The notes under the pieces: model-generated
Seen by the model: only the letters and a program-made list of their open reading frames with translations
Told to the model about the DNA's origin: nothing
Databases searched by the model: none
In this document: in pieces, positions 1 to 10,023 of the stretch
Layout of the letters: every line of letters starts with the position of its first letter
Position numbering within the stretch: position 1 is the first letter of the stretch
NCBI RefSeq assembly: GCF_000430685.1
Contig: NZ_AUMM01000024.1
Coordinates: 1 to 61,796 of the forward strand
Direction of reading: 5' to 3'
DNA length: 61,796 nucleotides
From: Tuberibacillus calidus DSM 17572
GTDB taxonomy: Bacteria > Bacillota > Bacilli > Bacillales > Sporolactobacillaceae
Position numbers and translations under genes: made by a program

Positions 1-314
1 ATTCGCATGCCCGGTTACGCAATGTGTTGCGCGTGTCTATCAGATCTCCCAGGGTAAGCGCACATTCTTCCTCTCCATGTCCCCACTCCATTTACTCTGT
101 ATGCCCTTCGGCAGTACGGGCTTTGACTTGTATGGCAGCCTCACCCAAGCACACCTAGCCTTATATGGAGTTCGTGTTCCTTGGGGCGGAGATTTGCCGC
201 CGACTTCCTTCAGATTCCAGGTCACCCTGGACACCCTTGTCTTAAGCTAACGACTACTACTGCCTTCGTCGTTCGGGACTTGAACCCTATAGAACGTGCG
301 CATGCCTGGCGCAC
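1..314 (-). mobile_element. Group II intron, 5' part (class C-like), runs off the left edge
   Basis: On the minus strand an RNA-like sequence starts with GTGCG at 314, the usual first five bases of a group II intron, and continues with a non-coding segment that looks like intron domain I. It begins directly behind the T-tract of the gcvPB terminator. Bacterial class C introns are known to insert right after terminator hairpins, so position and 5' end agree. The maturase/reverse transcriptase gene and the catalytic domain V would lie beyond the window edge and cannot be seen. A 64-codon frame inside it is not a gene. Confidence 0.75.
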
Positions 315-320
315 CATAAA

Positions 321-351
321 AAAACGGATGGCGAAATTCGCCATCCGTTTT
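321..351 (-). terminator. Rho-independent terminator of gcvPB
   Basis: A 15-base stem (ACGGATGGCGAA and its complement, flanked by A/T pairs) is followed on the minus strand by a run of T that leads straight into the group II intron. It closes the gcvT-gcvPA-gcvPB operon. Confidence 0.9.
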
Positions 352-363
352 AATAAACAAAAA

Positions 364-1824
364 TTAGGGTTTTATATAGCGCAAAACAGGATGTCGTGCG
401 GCTTCCGTTTCATCAAGTCGTTTGACAGGTGTTGTATGCGGCGCTTCTTGAACGATTTCTGGGTTTTCTTCCGCTTCTTTCGCGATTTGGATCATGGCAT
501 CGGCAAAAGCGTCGAGCGTTTCCTTCGATTCCGTTTCGGTCGGTTCAATCATCAAGGCCTCGTCAACGATGAGCGGGAAGTAAACCGTTGGCGGATGATA
601 GCCAAAATCAAGCAAGCGTTTTGCGATGTCAAGCGTGCGCACGCCAAGTTTTTTCTGGCGACGTCCGGAGAGAACAAACTCGTGCTTGCAATGGCGGTCA
701 TATGGCACGTCGAAATAAGGCGCTAAACGCCGGAATAAGTAGTTGGCATTAAGCACGGCGTCTTTCGAAACCTGCGCCAAGCCTTCCGGACCCATCGTCC
801 GAATATACGTATAAGCGCGGACATTGATCCCGAAATTTCCATAGAAGGGTTTCACGCGGCCAATGGAGTCCGGCATGTCGTCATCGAAACGATAACCTTC
901 CTCTGTTTTAATGATGCGCGGTTTAGGTAAAAACTTCACGAGATCTTTTTTCACGCCGACAGGACCTGAACCCGGTCCACCGCCGCCGTGCGGGCCCGTA
1001 AACGTTTTATGCAAGTTCAAATGGACGACGTCAAAGCCCATGTCGCCCGGGCGCGTGACGCCCATGATGGCATTCATGTTCGCCCCATCATAATAGAGTT
1101 TCCCGCCAGCATCGTGAACGATTTTTGCGAGTTCCACAATCTCTTCTTCAAAAAGGCCGAGCGTGTTCGGGTTTGTCAGCATGAGCGCAGCAGTATCTTC
1201 ACCGACCACCCGTTTCAGGTCCTCCAAATCCACAAGCCCTTTTTCATTCGATTTAACCGTGATCGCTTCAAAGCCAGCTACCGTGGCTGAGGCCGGGTTG
1301 GTGCCGTGGGCTGAATCAGGGACGATCACTTTTGTCCGTTGAAAATCGCCATTCGCTTCGTGATAAGCGCGGATGATCATGAGGCCCGTCCATTCCCCAT
1401 GGGCACCGGCTGCCGGTTGCAGCGTGACTTCATCCATACCAGTGATGGCCGCGAGATTCTGTTGCAGGCGATACATCAGTTCCAGAGCGCCTTGCACGGT
1501 TTCTTCATCTTGATAGGGATGAATATGGCTGAATCCGTTTAAACGCGCGATATCTTCATTAATTTTTGGGTTGTATTTCATCGTACACGACCCGAGTGGA
1601 TAGAAACCGGAATCGACCCCGTGATTGCGTTTGGATAAGGCCGTGTAATGACGGACGAGGTCGAGTTCCGACACTTCCGGTAATTCCGCTGGCTGACTCC
1701 GGAGATAGTCCGCGGGAACGGCTTCAGTCAGATCGGTCTCCGGAACATCGAGCTCTGGCAAACTATAGGCGACCCGCCCCGGTTTTGTGATCTCAAATAT
1801 CAACGGTTGATCGTGCTTAGTCAT
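364..1824 (-). CDS. gcvPB: Glycine dehydrogenase (decarboxylating) subunit 2
   Basis: P-protein of the glycine cleavage system. It decarboxylates glycine with pyridoxal phosphate and passes the aminomethyl group to lipoylated H-protein. Gram-positives split the P-protein into two chains, and this is the C-terminal one, 486 residues, the normal length. The PLP lysine is in the NLHKTF motif near residue 273, followed by a glycine-rich stretch. The frame is open 11 codons further upstream, but the ATG at 1824 has a GGGAGGTG ribosome site and matches the family N-terminus ([11 protein letters not shown]). It overlaps the end of gcvPA by 8 bases, which suggests translational coupling. Confidence 0.97.
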   Translation of the reverse strand: MTKHDQPLIFEITKPGRVAYSLPELDVPETDLTEAVPADYLRSQPAELPEVSELDLVRHYTALSKRNHGVDSGFYPLGSCTMKYNPKINEDIARLNGFSHIHPYQDEETVQGALELMYRLQQNLAAITGMDEVTLQPAAGAHGEWTGLMIIRAYHEANGDFQRTKVIVPDSAHGTNPASATVAGFEAITVKSNEKGLVDLEDLKRVVGEDTAALMLTNPNTLGLFEEEIVELAKIVHDAGGKLYYDGANMNAIMGVTRPGDMGFDVVHLNLHKTFTGPHGGGGPGSGPVGVKKDLVKFLPKPRIIKTEEGYRFDDDMPDSIGRVKPFYGNFGINVRAYTYIRTMGPEGLAQVSKDAVLNANYLFRRLAPYFDVPYDRHCKHEFVLSGRRQKKLGVRTLDIAKRLLDFGYHPPTVYFPLIVDEALMIEPTETESKETLDAFADAMIQIAKEAEENPEIVQEAPHTTPVKRLDETEAARHPVLRYIKP

Positions 1825-3172
1825 GGACGACACCTCCCAACGCATCGGCAAAGTCATCGATTTCTTGTTTCGTCCGCTGTTCGGTTACGGCAATCAGCAT
1901 ATGGTGCTTGTATGCTGGATTGACCATTTCCAGATCAAACCCACCGATAAACCCTTTCTCCAACAATTTCTTATTCACTTCACGCACCGGTTGGTTCACG
2001 TTCACGACAAATTCATTAAAGAAAGGTCCGGCAAATACAACGGACAGCCCTTTTTCCTTCAACTTATTCGCTGCATAATGCGCCTTTTGCATGTTTTGGT
2101 GAGCGATTTCTTGCAAGCCCTTTTTACCCAAAGCGCTCATCGCGATCGAGGAAGCTAGCGCGTTTAATGCTTGGTTGGAGCAAATATTCGATGTCGCTTT
2201 TTCTCGGCGAATATGTTGTTCGCGGGCTTGTAGCGTTAGAACAAAACCGCGGCGGCCCTCTTCATCAACGGTTTGGCCGACGAGCCGGCCCGGCACTTTT
2301 CGCATATACTTTTTGGTTGTTGCAAAATACCCGCAATGCGGTCCGCCAAATTGCGCCGGGATGCCGAGCGGTTGGCAATCACCAACGACGATATCGGCAC
2401 CGAATGCTCCCGGCGGTGTCAAAAGGCCAAGCGAAAGCGGGTTGGCCGCTACGATGAACAACGCCTTTTTGCTAAGACGCACTGCAGCTTCCACATCTTT
2501 CAAAGGTTCGATTTGACCGAAAAAGTTCGGGTATTGGACGATGACGCAAGCGGACTCATCATCGACAACAGCTTTTAACTGTTCAAGATCCGTCAGCCCA
2601 TTAACGGCAGGAACTTCGACGACTTCAAGATGTTGGCCTTTCGCATAAGTTCTCAATACGTCGCGGCCTTCGGGATGAACCGCTTCGGAAACAATGATTT
2701 TTTTGTTTCTGGTTGTCCCACAAGCAAGGAGTGCCGCTTCAGCGAGTGCCGTCAAACCATCGTACATAGATGAGTTGGCCACATCCATTCCCGTAAGCTC
2801 GCAAATCATGGATTGAAATTCAAAAATAGCCTGCAATTCCCCTTGTGAAATCTCAGGTTGGTATGGGGTGTAGGCGGTATAAAACTCAGAACGAAGAAGC
2901 ATGTGGTTGACGACCGAAGGAATGTAATGGTCGTAGACGCCAGCCCCAAGGAAGGAAGGCGTTTCTTTCGTATTGACGTTTTTCGCCGCAAGGCTAGACA
3001 TAAAACGGTACAATTCTTGTTCGGATAACGCTTTTTCAACGTCCAAAGTGCCTTTAAAGCGGACATCTTCCGGAACATCCTTGAAAAGGTCCTCGATGGA
3101 CTCGACACCGATGGTCGAAAGCATCGCTTGACGATCTTCTTCTGTTACGGGTAAATACCTGAATTTGGACAC
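1817..3172 (-). CDS. gcvPA: Glycine dehydrogenase (decarboxylating) subunit 1
   Basis: N-terminal chain of the split P-protein, 451 residues, close to the B. subtilis protein. It forms the heterotetrameric glycine decarboxylase with GcvPB. The start ([18 protein letters not shown]) and the ETPSFLGAG and [11 protein letters not shown] segments are typical. An AGGAGGG ribosome site precedes the ATG. It is the second gene of the operon, 11 bases behind gcvT, and is under control of the glycine riboswitch upstream of gcvT. The PLP lysine is in the partner chain, as expected for this subunit. Confidence 0.97.
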   Translation of the reverse strand: MSKFRYLPVTEEDRQAMLSTIGVESIEDLFKDVPEDVRFKGTLDVEKALSEQELYRFMSSLAAKNVNTKETPSFLGAGVYDHYIPSVVNHMLLRSEFYTAYTPYQPEISQGELQAIFEFQSMICELTGMDVANSSMYDGLTALAEAALLACGTTRNKKIIVSEAVHPEGRDVLRTYAKGQHLEVVEVPAVNGLTDLEQLKAVVDDESACVIVQYPNFFGQIEPLKDVEAAVRLSKKALFIVAANPLSLGLLTPPGAFGADIVVGDCQPLGIPAQFGGPHCGYFATTKKYMRKVPGRLVGQTVDEEGRRGFVLTLQAREQHIRREKATSNICSNQALNALASSIAMSALGKKGLQEIAHQNMQKAHYAANKLKEKGLSVVFAGPFFNEFVVNVNQPVREVNKKLLEKGFIGGFDLEMVNPAYKHHMLIAVTEQRTKQEIDDFADALGGVVHD

Positions 3173-3183
3173 GTCAGGCCCTC

Positions 3184-4281
3184 CTAACCTCTTTTATAAA
3201 ATGGGGTTTTTACGACAACGGCTTTTTTTCGTTTGCCGCGAATCTCAACGTCCACTTCGGTTCCGATTTCGGTAAACGGTTTTTCCAAGAGTGCCAAGCC
3301 TAAATTTTTTCCAAGCGTTGGTGAAGGGGCACCCGTTGTCACTTCCCCGATTTTTCGGTCACCACTGTAAACAGGGTAATGCGCCCGGGGAATGCCTTTG
3401 TCCACCATTTCTATACCCACGATTTTGCGGGTTAATCCGTTTTCTTTTTGGGCTTTTAAGGCCGCTTTCCCGATAAAATCAGCCTCTTTATCAACTTTGA
3501 CCGCAAAACCGATGCCAGCTTCAAGCGGTGAAATATCAGCCGTAAGTTCTTGCCCGTATAAAGGGAGTTTGGCTTCAAAGCGGAGCGTATCGCGTGCACC
3601 GAGTCCGCATGGCAAAAGCCCGTATTCACTTCCCGCTTCAATAATGGCCTCCCATACTTTTGGCGCCGCTTCCCATGGCATATACAGTTCAAACCCATCT
3701 TCTCCGGTATATCCGGTGCGTGATACAAGGGTAGGCACACCGGCGATGGAGACATCTTCTTTAAATTTAAAGAAGCCAATGGTACTTAAATCGGTATCCG
3801 TTAATTTCTGTAAAACCGCCTCGGCTTTCGGGCCTTGAACTGCTAGTTGAGCCACTTCGCCAGAAATATTTTTGACCGTAACGTTCTCGGGCGCGTGTGA
3901 GGTGATCCATTCAAAATCTTTATCCGTATTCGCGGCATTGACGACAAGAAGATAATCATGATCCCCCTTCTTGTAAATGATCAGGTCATCCACAGTGCCG
4001 CCGTTCTCATAGCACATCGCCGTATACTGTGCGCCGCCAGCTTCTAGTTTTCCGACATCATTGGTCACAAGCGACTGCAGGAAGCTTTCGGCCGCTTCTC
4101 CCTTGACTTCAATTTCCCCCATGTGGGAGACGTCAAACAAGCCTGCCCGCTCCCTGACGGCGGCATGTTCTTCCTTAATGCTCGTAAATTGGACGGGCAA
4201 CTCCCAGCCGCCAAAATCAATCGTTTTGGCACCGTATTTCTTATAGGTTTCATAAAGCGGTGTGTGCTTTAATTCTGTCAA
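3184..4281 (-). CDS. gcvT: Aminomethyltransferase (glycine cleavage T-protein)
   Basis: T-protein transfers the methylene group from aminomethylated H-protein to tetrahydrofolate and releases ammonia. The protein has 365 residues, with the family N-terminus ([23 protein letters not shown]) and folate-fold segments such as FDVSHMGE and [16 protein letters not shown]. The start taken is a TTG at 4281 behind a GAGGAGGGG ribosome site. A longer frame reaches 4389 but would run through the riboswitch terminator, so it is rejected. First gene of the gcv operon. H-protein (gcvH) is not in the window. Confidence 0.95.
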   Translation of the reverse strand: MTELKHTPLYETYKKYGAKTIDFGGWELPVQFTSIKEEHAAVRERAGLFDVSHMGEIEVKGEAAESFLQSLVTNDVGKLEAGGAQYTAMCYENGGTVDDLIIYKKGDHDYLLVVNAANTDKDFEWITSHAPENVTVKNISGEVAQLAVQGPKAEAVLQKLTDTDLSTIGFFKFKEDVSIAGVPTLVSRTGYTGEDGFELYMPWEAAPKVWEAIIEAGSEYGLLPCGLGARDTLRFEAKLPLYGQELTADISPLEAGIGFAVKVDKEADFIGKAALKAQKENGLTRKIVGIEMVDKGIPRAHYPVYSGDRKIGEVTTGAPSPTLGKNLGLALLEKPFTEIGTEVDVEIRGKRKKAVVVKTPFYKRG

Positions 4282-4307
4282 AAAGACCCCTCCTCTCGAT
4301 TCTGAAC

Positions 4308-4349
4308 ACAAAAAAAGACAGAATGACACAATGGAATGTGCCTCTGTCC
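4308..4349 (-). terminator. Expression-platform terminator of the glycine riboswitch
   Basis: On the minus strand GACAG...CTGTC forms a hairpin followed by seven T. Its 5' arm contains CAGAGG, which is also the closing strand of helix P1 of the second aptamer. The two folds exclude each other. By analogy with the B. subtilis gcvT switch, bound glycine would favour P1 and readthrough (an ON switch). Confidence 0.85.
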
Positions 4350-4570
4350 TTTGACCGGAAAGTTTAAACCGATCGACCTTTCCTCGCAAAATTCCGAAGT
4401 TTTACTCAAGGAAAGATGATGCGGGCCTCGTCGGTGGCTCCATTGAGCGCTCTCCAGAGGTGCGTCCGACAAGAGTCTTTTTGCCTGAGAGATTCACAAA
4501 AAGCGTTTTTTGCTTGCTCCTTCGGCGCCCAGCCGCGGGATGCGCGGCCCGTCGGGTCTCTCCCCTTGTC
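4341..4570 (-). promoter_or_regulatory. Tandem glycine riboswitch (two aptamers) upstream of gcvT
   Basis: Two glycine aptamers lie in series. Aptamer I (4468-4570) is closed by GACAAG/CTTGTC and holds GGGGAGAGACC, GCGCCGAAGGAGCAA and ATCTCTCAGGCAAAAAGAC, all recognisable class features. Aptamer II (4341-4460) is closed by CCTCTG/CAGAGG and holds GGAGAG, CCACCGACGAGG and AGGACAGAG. The linker between them is short, as in other tandem glycine switches. Aptamer II has an unusually long internal arm (about 4382-4427) capped by C(TTCG)G. Confidence 0.93.
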
Positions 4571-4786
4571 GTCATACGCGTCATTTTCGGTTTTCATAAA
4601 AACGTTCATGGATTGGCATACTAAGTGAGGTCAATGTTCGTAAATAACACAAACCTGACTACTCTTATCCTATCATTTATTCGGGTTTTTAGGCAAGAAT
4701 ACTTTTAAAAGTTCGCTTTACGAAAAATTTATGCGTTTTTTATCAAAAACTCACTTGGCATTCCGCTGAATCAGGAGGACTTCACG

Positions 4787-6487
4787 ATGATGCGACCGAA
4801 AATTAGTTTTGATGACACATGGTATCCGGATTTTGCGGAACGGATGGAAAATGACGGTCCTTGGGGGGATTTTCAACTCTATAAATTGGCTTATCGGGCT
4901 GAAAAAGAGCTCCTCCTGCCCGACTTTTCCGATTTAGCGGCGCCGCGACACTTGCCGCATTTGGAGCTGTTTCCCCATCAAATTGAAACAGCTAAAACCG
5001 TCATAGAGAAAATGCATGGAAAAGCCATTCTCGCCGATGAAGTCGGTCTTGGCAAAACGATCGAAGCGGGCCTCATCATGAAAGAATACATGATCCGAGG
5101 TCTGGCGAAAAAAATTTTAATTCTCGTTCCCGCCTCCCTCGTCTTGCAATGGGCAAAAGAATTAAATGAAAAATTTTATATACCAGCGGTTCCGCAGCGG
5201 AAGGCGTACGTCTGGGAGCAATGCGATGTCGTCATCTCCTCCATCGATACAGCTAAGCGCAGCCCACATGCCGAGATTGTCCTGAAACAGGATTATGACT
5301 TGGTCATTATCGATGAAGCCCATAAGCTTAAAAACCATAAAACGAAGAATTATCAATTCGCCCGGCAAATCAAGAAAAAGTTTTGCTTGTTGCTCACGGC
5401 GACACCGATACAAAATCGATTGGATGAACTTTACTATCTCGTGACTTTGCTTAAACCCGGATATTTAGGTGATCCGGAATCGTTTTTCAGAGATTATCGT
5501 TCAGGGAAAAATAAGGTTAAAAATGAGGAAAGCTTGCGCCGGCTAGTGAACAAAGTGATGGTCCGCAATCGCCGCGTCGATACGGGTCTTAAGTGGCCGA
5601 AGCGCATCGTGGAATTTTTCGAAATTCCTTTGTCTAAAGAAGAACGCACGCTTTATGATTCCCTAAATACTTTAAGAAAAACTGAATTTGTGCAAGGCTT
5701 CTCCCTACTTACCCTCCAGCGCGAAGCGTGCTCAAGCCGGGAAGCCTTATATATGACGATCAAAAAAATGCTCGATGAACAAGCGAGTGAAAGAACGCGC
5801 CTCCATGAAATCATGGCGCCAATCCTCGCAAACATCCAAAACGCCACCCGCCATTCCAAAGCAGAGAAAGCGTTGGAAATTATTCAGGCGCTGAACGGCG
5901 AGAAAGTGATTATTTTTACCGAATATCGCGCCACCCAACTTTACTTGCAATGGTTTTTAAAACAGCATGGCATATCGTCAGTCCCCTTTCGCGGGGGATT
6001 TAAACGCAGTAAAAAGGATTGGATGCGCACGCTCTTTGAAAAAAATGCGCAAGTGTTCATCGCGACCGAAGCCGGCGGGGAAGGGATTAACTTGCAGTTT
6101 TGTCATCATGTCATCAACTACGATCTGCCTTGGAACCCGATGCGATTGGAACAGCGCATCGGCCGCATTCATCGACTGGGGCAAAAAGAAGATGTCCACA
6201 TTTATAATTTCGCAACAAAGGGAACGGTTGAAGAACATATTTTAAAACTGCTGTATGAAAAAATCGATCTGTTTGAAAACGTCATCGGCGAGCTGGATGA
6301 CATTCTCACACGGCTTGAGATCGTTTCCCTTGACAAGGAAATTGAGGATATTTTTGCGTCGTCAGAATCCGAAGGGGAAATGCGCATTAAGATGGATAAC
6401 TTAACGAGTGTCATTAACGCCGAACTCGCCGCGCGTAAGGAGGGTGAAGCCGATGGAACAACTTGCGATTCATCAGTATTTGGTTGA
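4787..6487 (+). CDS. yqhH: SNF2/DEAD-box family helicase YqhH
   Basis: ATP-dependent SNF2-family DNA translocase of 566 residues, near the length of B. subtilis YqhH. Helicase motifs are visible: ADEVGLGKTIEAG (Walker A) near residue 90, IIDEAHKLKN (motif II, DEAH type), LTATPIQN (motif III), and in the second RecA lobe ATEAGGEGINLQF and MRLEQRIGRIHRLGQ (motifs V and VI). An AGGAGG ribosome site lies 9 bases before the ATG. It is divergent from gcvT and overlaps yqhG by 35 bases, so the two are likely co-translated. As in B. subtilis it sits beside the gcv operon. Its cellular role is not established. Confidence 0.93.
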   Translation: MMRPKISFDDTWYPDFAERMENDGPWGDFQLYKLAYRAEKELLLPDFSDLAAPRHLPHLELFPHQIETAKTVIEKMHGKAILADEVGLGKTIEAGLIMKEYMIRGLAKKILILVPASLVLQWAKELNEKFYIPAVPQRKAYVWEQCDVVISSIDTAKRSPHAEIVLKQDYDLVIIDEAHKLKNHKTKNYQFARQIKKKFCLLLTATPIQNRLDELYYLVTLLKPGYLGDPESFFRDYRSGKNKVKNEESLRRLVNKVMVRNRRVDTGLKWPKRIVEFFEIPLSKEERTLYDSLNTLRKTEFVQGFSLLTLQREACSSREALYMTIKKMLDEQASERTRLHEIMAPILANIQNATRHSKAEKALEIIQALNGEKVIIFTEYRATQLYLQWFLKQHGISSVPFRGGFKRSKKDWMRTLFEKNAQVFIATEAGGEGINLQFCHHVINYDLPWNPMRLEQRIGRIHRLGQKEDVHIYNFATKGTVEEHILKLLYEKIDLFENVIGELDDILTRLEIVSLDKEIEDIFASSESEGEMRIKMDNLTSVINAELAARKEGEADGTTCDSSVFG

Positions 6488-7250
6488 TTATTTTACCGCC
6501 GGGGGTTGTCAGATTCTGGAATGCCGCCCCGGTTTTCTCAAAGTGAAGCTGACGGTTGCGCTTGATAAACTATTGATGAATCGACCGTTCTATTGGCACT
6601 ACATTGAAAAAATCGGCCGCGAGCCAGAAACACAAGTGCTCGCTTTAAAAACCGTTCAAACCGAGGAAGAAGGCGACTTTATTCATTTCGGCTCGCCACG
6701 GCTCCATCAAATCTTTGCCTCAACGAAAAACTTAGCCCGGTATGTCCGCTTATATGAAGAACGGCCGGCCAATGGCAAAACGCAAACCCCGCTTTATCCA
6801 TGGCTTGGGATGAACGTTAAGGTGAGTTTCCAATGTGATTTAAAGAAGGATTTTCTCTTTTCTCTTGGATTAAATTTGTTTAATGGAACGATTTTGAATC
6901 ATTTCCAAGAAAAACTTGAGTCGTTGCCATTAACCCCAAAAATTCCGGACTATTGTTATACCTTAACGCCGATGATTAAGCCACAAAGCGGCTTGAGGCG
7001 GCTTGAAGCCGTCATCGAACAAGTCATTGCACAAGAAGATTTTCACTGGGCGGAAGAAGCCCGCGAGCGGTTGCAAAACGACCTTGACCTACTCGAGCGT
7101 TTTTACGAAGATTTAGACCCCGAAACTTACGGCGCCGCTTATGAAAAGGAAAAGCAATCCTTAATCGATCTCTATGAACCGAAAATACAGACGCATATTA
7201 TCAATGGCGGCTTGTTTTATCTGACGGAGCACGCTATGCACAATTTTTGA
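6453..7250 (+). CDS. yqhG: YqhG family protein
   Basis: Conserved Bacillales protein of 265 residues that accompanies the yqhH helicase. No enzyme motif is visible. It is a soluble mixed alpha/beta-looking sequence with a charged, coiled C-terminal half (about 180-255). The frame extends 15 codons upstream, but the ATG at 6453 follows GGAGGGTGA and gives the family start (MEQLAIHQYLVDYF). The overlap with yqhH implies translational coupling and possibly a shared function, which is inference. Function unknown. Confidence 0.88.
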   Translation: MEQLAIHQYLVDYFTAGGCQILECRPGFLKVKLTVALDKLLMNRPFYWHYIEKIGREPETQVLALKTVQTEEEGDFIHFGSPRLHQIFASTKNLARYVRLYEERPANGKTQTPLYPWLGMNVKVSFQCDLKKDFLFSLGLNLFNGTILNHFQEKLESLPLTPKIPDYCYTLTPMIKPQSGLRRLEAVIEQVIAQEDFHWAEEARERLQNDLDLLERFYEDLDPETYGAAYEKEKQSLIDLYEPKIQTHIINGGLFYLTEHAMHNF

Positions 7251-7253
7251 GAT

Positions 7254-7302
7254 CATAAAAAAAGGAGCACTTGCCGTTTTCCAATTGGACGGCAGCGCTC
7301 CC
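7254..7302 (-). terminator. Terminator between yqhG and moaA
   Basis: Convergent genes share a hairpin (GGAGC...GCTCC arms with an inner TGCCG/CGGCA stem). On the minus strand it is followed by seven T, so it terminates moaA. A-rich sequence on the other side makes bidirectional action possible. Confidence 0.85.
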
Positions 7303-7307
7303 ATTTA

Positions 7308-8303
7308 CTATCCGCCGATATAAGACATCTCGATTTTGTGCCGCGGGCCCTTTCTCCCCCGCTCTTCGGAATAGCGGTCAGCCCGATTTCCCCAAATGCT
7401 CTCGATTAAAGCTAGCAGTTCTTCATCCGTCGCCCCATTTCGCATAGGGTTTCTGAGACTATGCCCCTTTGAAGCAAAAAGGCAAGTATAAACGGAACCA
7501 TCTGCCGACAACCGAGCACGCGTGCAACTCCCGCAGAAAGGATCCGTGACACTAGCGATGATGCCAAATTCATCTTTTGACCCTTTTATGCGGAAACGAT
7601 TGGCGACTTCTCCATAATAGTTCGCTTCGACGGGTTCAATCTCATAGCGAGTTCTGATGGTCGTTAAAATATCTTGTTTCGTGACGACATCATCCATTCT
7701 CCAACCGTTCGCATTACCGACATCCATATATTCTATAAAACGCAAAATATGGCCTGTGCCTCTAAAGTGTTCCAGCATGGGAAGGATGTCTTCCTCATTC
7801 ACACCTTTTCGAACCATCATATTGATTTTGATTTTAAAGCCCGCCTCTTCGGCGGCTTGAATGCCATCTAAAACGGTATCCGCCGTAACCCCTTGGCCGT
7901 TGATTTGGCCGAATCGTTCATTATCGAGTGAATCGAGGCTGACGGTCACCCTTTTTAAGCCAGCCTTTTTTAATTTCACGGCCATTTTTCTTAGCAACGA
8001 GCCATTGGTCGTCATTGCAATGTCTTCAATGCCATCCAATTCCGCAAGCATCCCGACAAGCCGGTCAATATCTTTACGCATGAGCGGCTCCCCGCCGGTT
8101 AAGCGGATTTTCCGAACACCGCATTGGGCAAATAAACGGGCGATGCGCGTGATTTCCTCAAAACTTAACAATTCAGCACGCTTCAAAAACATGTAATCCG
8201 GTCCGAACACTTCCTTTGGCATACAATAAGTGCAGCGGAAATTACAACGATCCGTCACCGAAATCCTTAAATCCCTAAGCGGCCTCCTCAGGCGGTCCAA
8301 CAT
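7308..8303 (-). CDS. moaA: GTP 3',8-cyclase MoaA
   Basis: Radical SAM enzyme of the first step of molybdenum cofactor synthesis, making 3',8-cyclo-dihydro-GTP from GTP. The protein has 331 residues. The N-terminal cluster motif CNFRCTYC lies near residue 21 and a second 4Fe-4S site, [13 protein letters not shown]...C, near 255-275. The C-terminus is Gly-Gly, as needed for MoaA activity. The ATG at 8303 lies 9 bases behind GAGGAA. A GTG three codons upstream is too close to that site. It stands alone here. mobA of the same pathway is 12 kb away. Confidence 0.94.
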   Translation of the reverse strand: MLDRLRRPLRDLRISVTDRCNFRCTYCMPKEVFGPDYMFLKRAELLSFEEITRIARLFAQCGVRKIRLTGGEPLMRKDIDRLVGMLAELDGIEDIAMTTNGSLLRKMAVKLKKAGLKRVTVSLDSLDNERFGQINGQGVTADTVLDGIQAAEEAGFKIKINMMVRKGVNEEDILPMLEHFRGTGHILRFIEYMDVGNANGWRMDDVVTKQDILTTIRTRYEIEPVEANYYGEVANRFRIKGSKDEFGIIASVTDPFCGSCTRARLSADGSVYTCLFASKGHSLRNPMRNGATDEELLALIESIWGNRADRYSEERGRKGPRHKIEMSYIGG

Positions 8304-8514
8304 GGCTTCCACTTCCTCAGATTGTCATCACATTTTTATACTTATTTCATATTATAATAGATCAGCCGAGATATGCCCTTTAAAATTATGAAGATTTACC
8401 TACGTTTTTGGGAAACACTCATTTCCCGGGGAAGCGCATCATTTGACAAAATTCGATGAACATTTCTTTCCATGTTACGTGAGAAAGGTTTTGGCTGGGC
8501 AGTGGGTCGACTTT

Positions 8515-8544
8515 TTGAACACCGGCTTTTCTCTGACATATGAT
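8515..8544 (+). promoter_or_regulatory. Candidate sigma-A promoter of the methyltransferase gene
   Basis: TTGAAC (8515-8520) and TATGAT (8539-8544) are 18 bases apart and lie about 33 bases before the GTG start. This supports the shorter start of the downstream gene. Confidence 0.6.
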
Positions 8545-8577
8545 AATGTGAAGGGCTCTGAGAAGGGAAGAGGAACG

Positions 8578-9297
8578 GTGAGTAATAAAAAATATTTGGA
8601 TTTTCTCGCTAAATTTGGTATATCGAGTGCCCATCCGGGCGGGCTCCCACTGACCAAAGCGCTTTTAGAACGCTTTCCGATTGATACCAACGATGAAGTG
8701 CTTGATGTCGGCTGCGGGACGGGCGAAACATCTGTCCTCATCGCTCAAACCTTTGGGGCAAAAGTGACAGCGATCGATATCCACCCAATGATGATCCAGC
8801 ACGCAGAAAAGCGTATTGCCGAAAGCGGAGTGGATGTAACCTTGATGGAGGCAAATGCGGAATGTCTGCCGTTTTCGGATGAACGTTTTGATAAGATTAT
8901 TGCTGAGTCCGTTACGGTCTTTACCGATATGGAAAAATCCATTGCGGAATATCGCAGGGTGCTCAAACCAGGTGGATTATTAATGGATATTGAGATGACG
9001 GCTGAACGTCCGCTTTCAGAAGCCGAGCAAAAGGAAGTCACCCAAGTTTACGAAATTAAACGGGTACCAACTAACTACGATTGGATCGATGCTTTCCATC
9101 GAGCAGGTTTTACAGACATCACAAGTTATGACGGGTTTGATTTAATCAAAGATTTATCGGATTTACCCAACGCATCCGCCTTCGCGTTTACCGATGCGAT
9201 TGATATGGAAGCATTTGTAACTTGGTTCAGCCATATTACGACGATGGAAAAGTATCGCCATATCTTACGTTTTCGCATTTTTACTGCTAAAGCATGA
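8578..9297 (+). CDS. Class I SAM-dependent methyltransferase
   Basis: Soluble protein of 239 residues with a Rossmann methyltransferase core: motif I EVLDVGCGTGETS near residue 42, the acidic end of strand 2 TAIDIHPMMI, and the strand-4 region FDKIIAESVTVF. It resembles UbiE/MenG-like small-molecule methyltransferases, but the substrate cannot be told. The frame is open 45 codons further upstream, but that part covers the promoter. The GTG at 8578 has an AAGAGGA ribosome site. It is a single-gene unit between moaA and yqgY. Confidence 0.85.
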   Translation: MSNKKYLDFLAKFGISSAHPGGLPLTKALLERFPIDTNDEVLDVGCGTGETSVLIAQTFGAKVTAIDIHPMMIQHAEKRIAESGVDVTLMEANAECLPFSDERFDKIIAESVTVFTDMEKSIAEYRRVLKPGGLLMDIEMTAERPLSEAEQKEVTQVYEIKRVPTNYDWIDAFHRAGFTDITSYDGFDLIKDLSDLPNASAFAFTDAIDMEAFVTWFSHITTMEKYRHILRFRIFTAKA

Positions 9298-9349
9298 AAA
9301 ATGCCACAGTTCCTTTCACCGTGGCAGCTACAAAATGATCTTTGCTTAA

Positions 9350-9377
9350 AAAACTCGCGTGAAGCGGGTTTTTATTT
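9350..9377 (+). terminator. Terminator of the methyltransferase gene
   Basis: AAACTCGC and GCGGGTTT pair around a GTGA loop and are followed by a T-rich run. A weaker hairpin (GCCAC...GTGGC) lies upstream at 9303-9327. Confidence 0.7.
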
Positions 9378-9588
9378 TTCAGGTTAGAAAGTCTTTCATT
9401 TTTCGGGCAAATACGAACAATGAAGGCTTGCCTTTCCCAAGTCAGGTGTGTTTTAAGGTAAAACGAAGCCAATCGATGAAACCCTTTTTTAACCCATTCC
9501 CGTATGTGACAGGTTGCAAGTATCACGGGATAGGGACGCCTCTACGTTTATCAGGACAATTCATAGAGAGGCGCACCCTGATCATGCC

Positions 9589-9831
9589 TTACTGCGCGGC
9601 ACCCGGAGTCATCATAAAAGCGGAATAGTATGTAAAACCGACAAAGAACAGCGTTAAGTACGCCCCGAAAATATAAATATACATGCGTTCCGACAAATTT
9701 AAAAAACTCACTGCTAAGAAAAAAGCTGTATTACCGAAGAATAAAAGCGCCATTGGTACAAGCCCACCGGCTAGCGCCATGATGGCAAAAGAGAAAGTAA
9801 AGAAGGCCAAAACCCGAAACATTCTAGGCAT
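9589..9831 (-). CDS. yqgY: DUF2626 family membrane protein YqgY
   Basis: Small membrane protein of 80 residues with two to three hydrophobic segments. The conserved block SFLNLSERMYIYIFGAYL is typical of the YqgY/DUF2626 family. The start is ATG 9831 behind AAGGGGGG. The frame extends six more codons through the ribosome site. In B. subtilis it also lies beside mgsR (yqgZ), as here. Function unknown. Confidence 0.9.
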   Translation of the reverse strand: MPRMFRVLAFFTFSFAIMALAGGLVPMALLFFGNTAFFLAVSFLNLSERMYIYIFGAYLTLFFVGFTYYSAFMMTPGAAQ

Positions 9832-9867
9832 GTTAATCCCCCCTTGCATGGATACGTTTCATCAGTA

Positions 9868-9896
9868 ATTATAATCAATGGTTGTTTTAATGTAAA
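9868..9896 (-). promoter_or_regulatory. Sigma-A promoter of yqgY
   Basis: On the minus strand TTTACA (9896-9891) and a perfect TATAAT (9873-9868) are 17 bases apart, about 37 bases before the yqgY start. Confidence 0.75.
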
Positions 9897-10023
9897 CATA
9901 CAAAAAATTTCGTTTTGGCACATAAATGCCGATTGATGTCGAATTTTTTTGTTTCACATGTTTATAACCATTCCCATATTGGAAACAATCATATATAGAA
10001 GTTGACTTGAGGAGGGATGACGG

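Noticed and set aside
40-234. 64-codon minus-strand frame in the left end
   Set aside because: It lies in the group II intron domain I region, has no ribosome site and no protein-like features.
181-726. 181-codon plus-strand frame
   Set aside because: It runs across the intron start, the terminator and the antisense strand of gcvPB; a shadow frame.
9960-9986. GTTTAT-N15-GGAAAC upstream of mgsR as a sigma-B promoter
   Set aside because: Spacer is too long and the -10 lacks GGGTAT; not convincing although mgsR is sigma-B controlled in B. subtilis.
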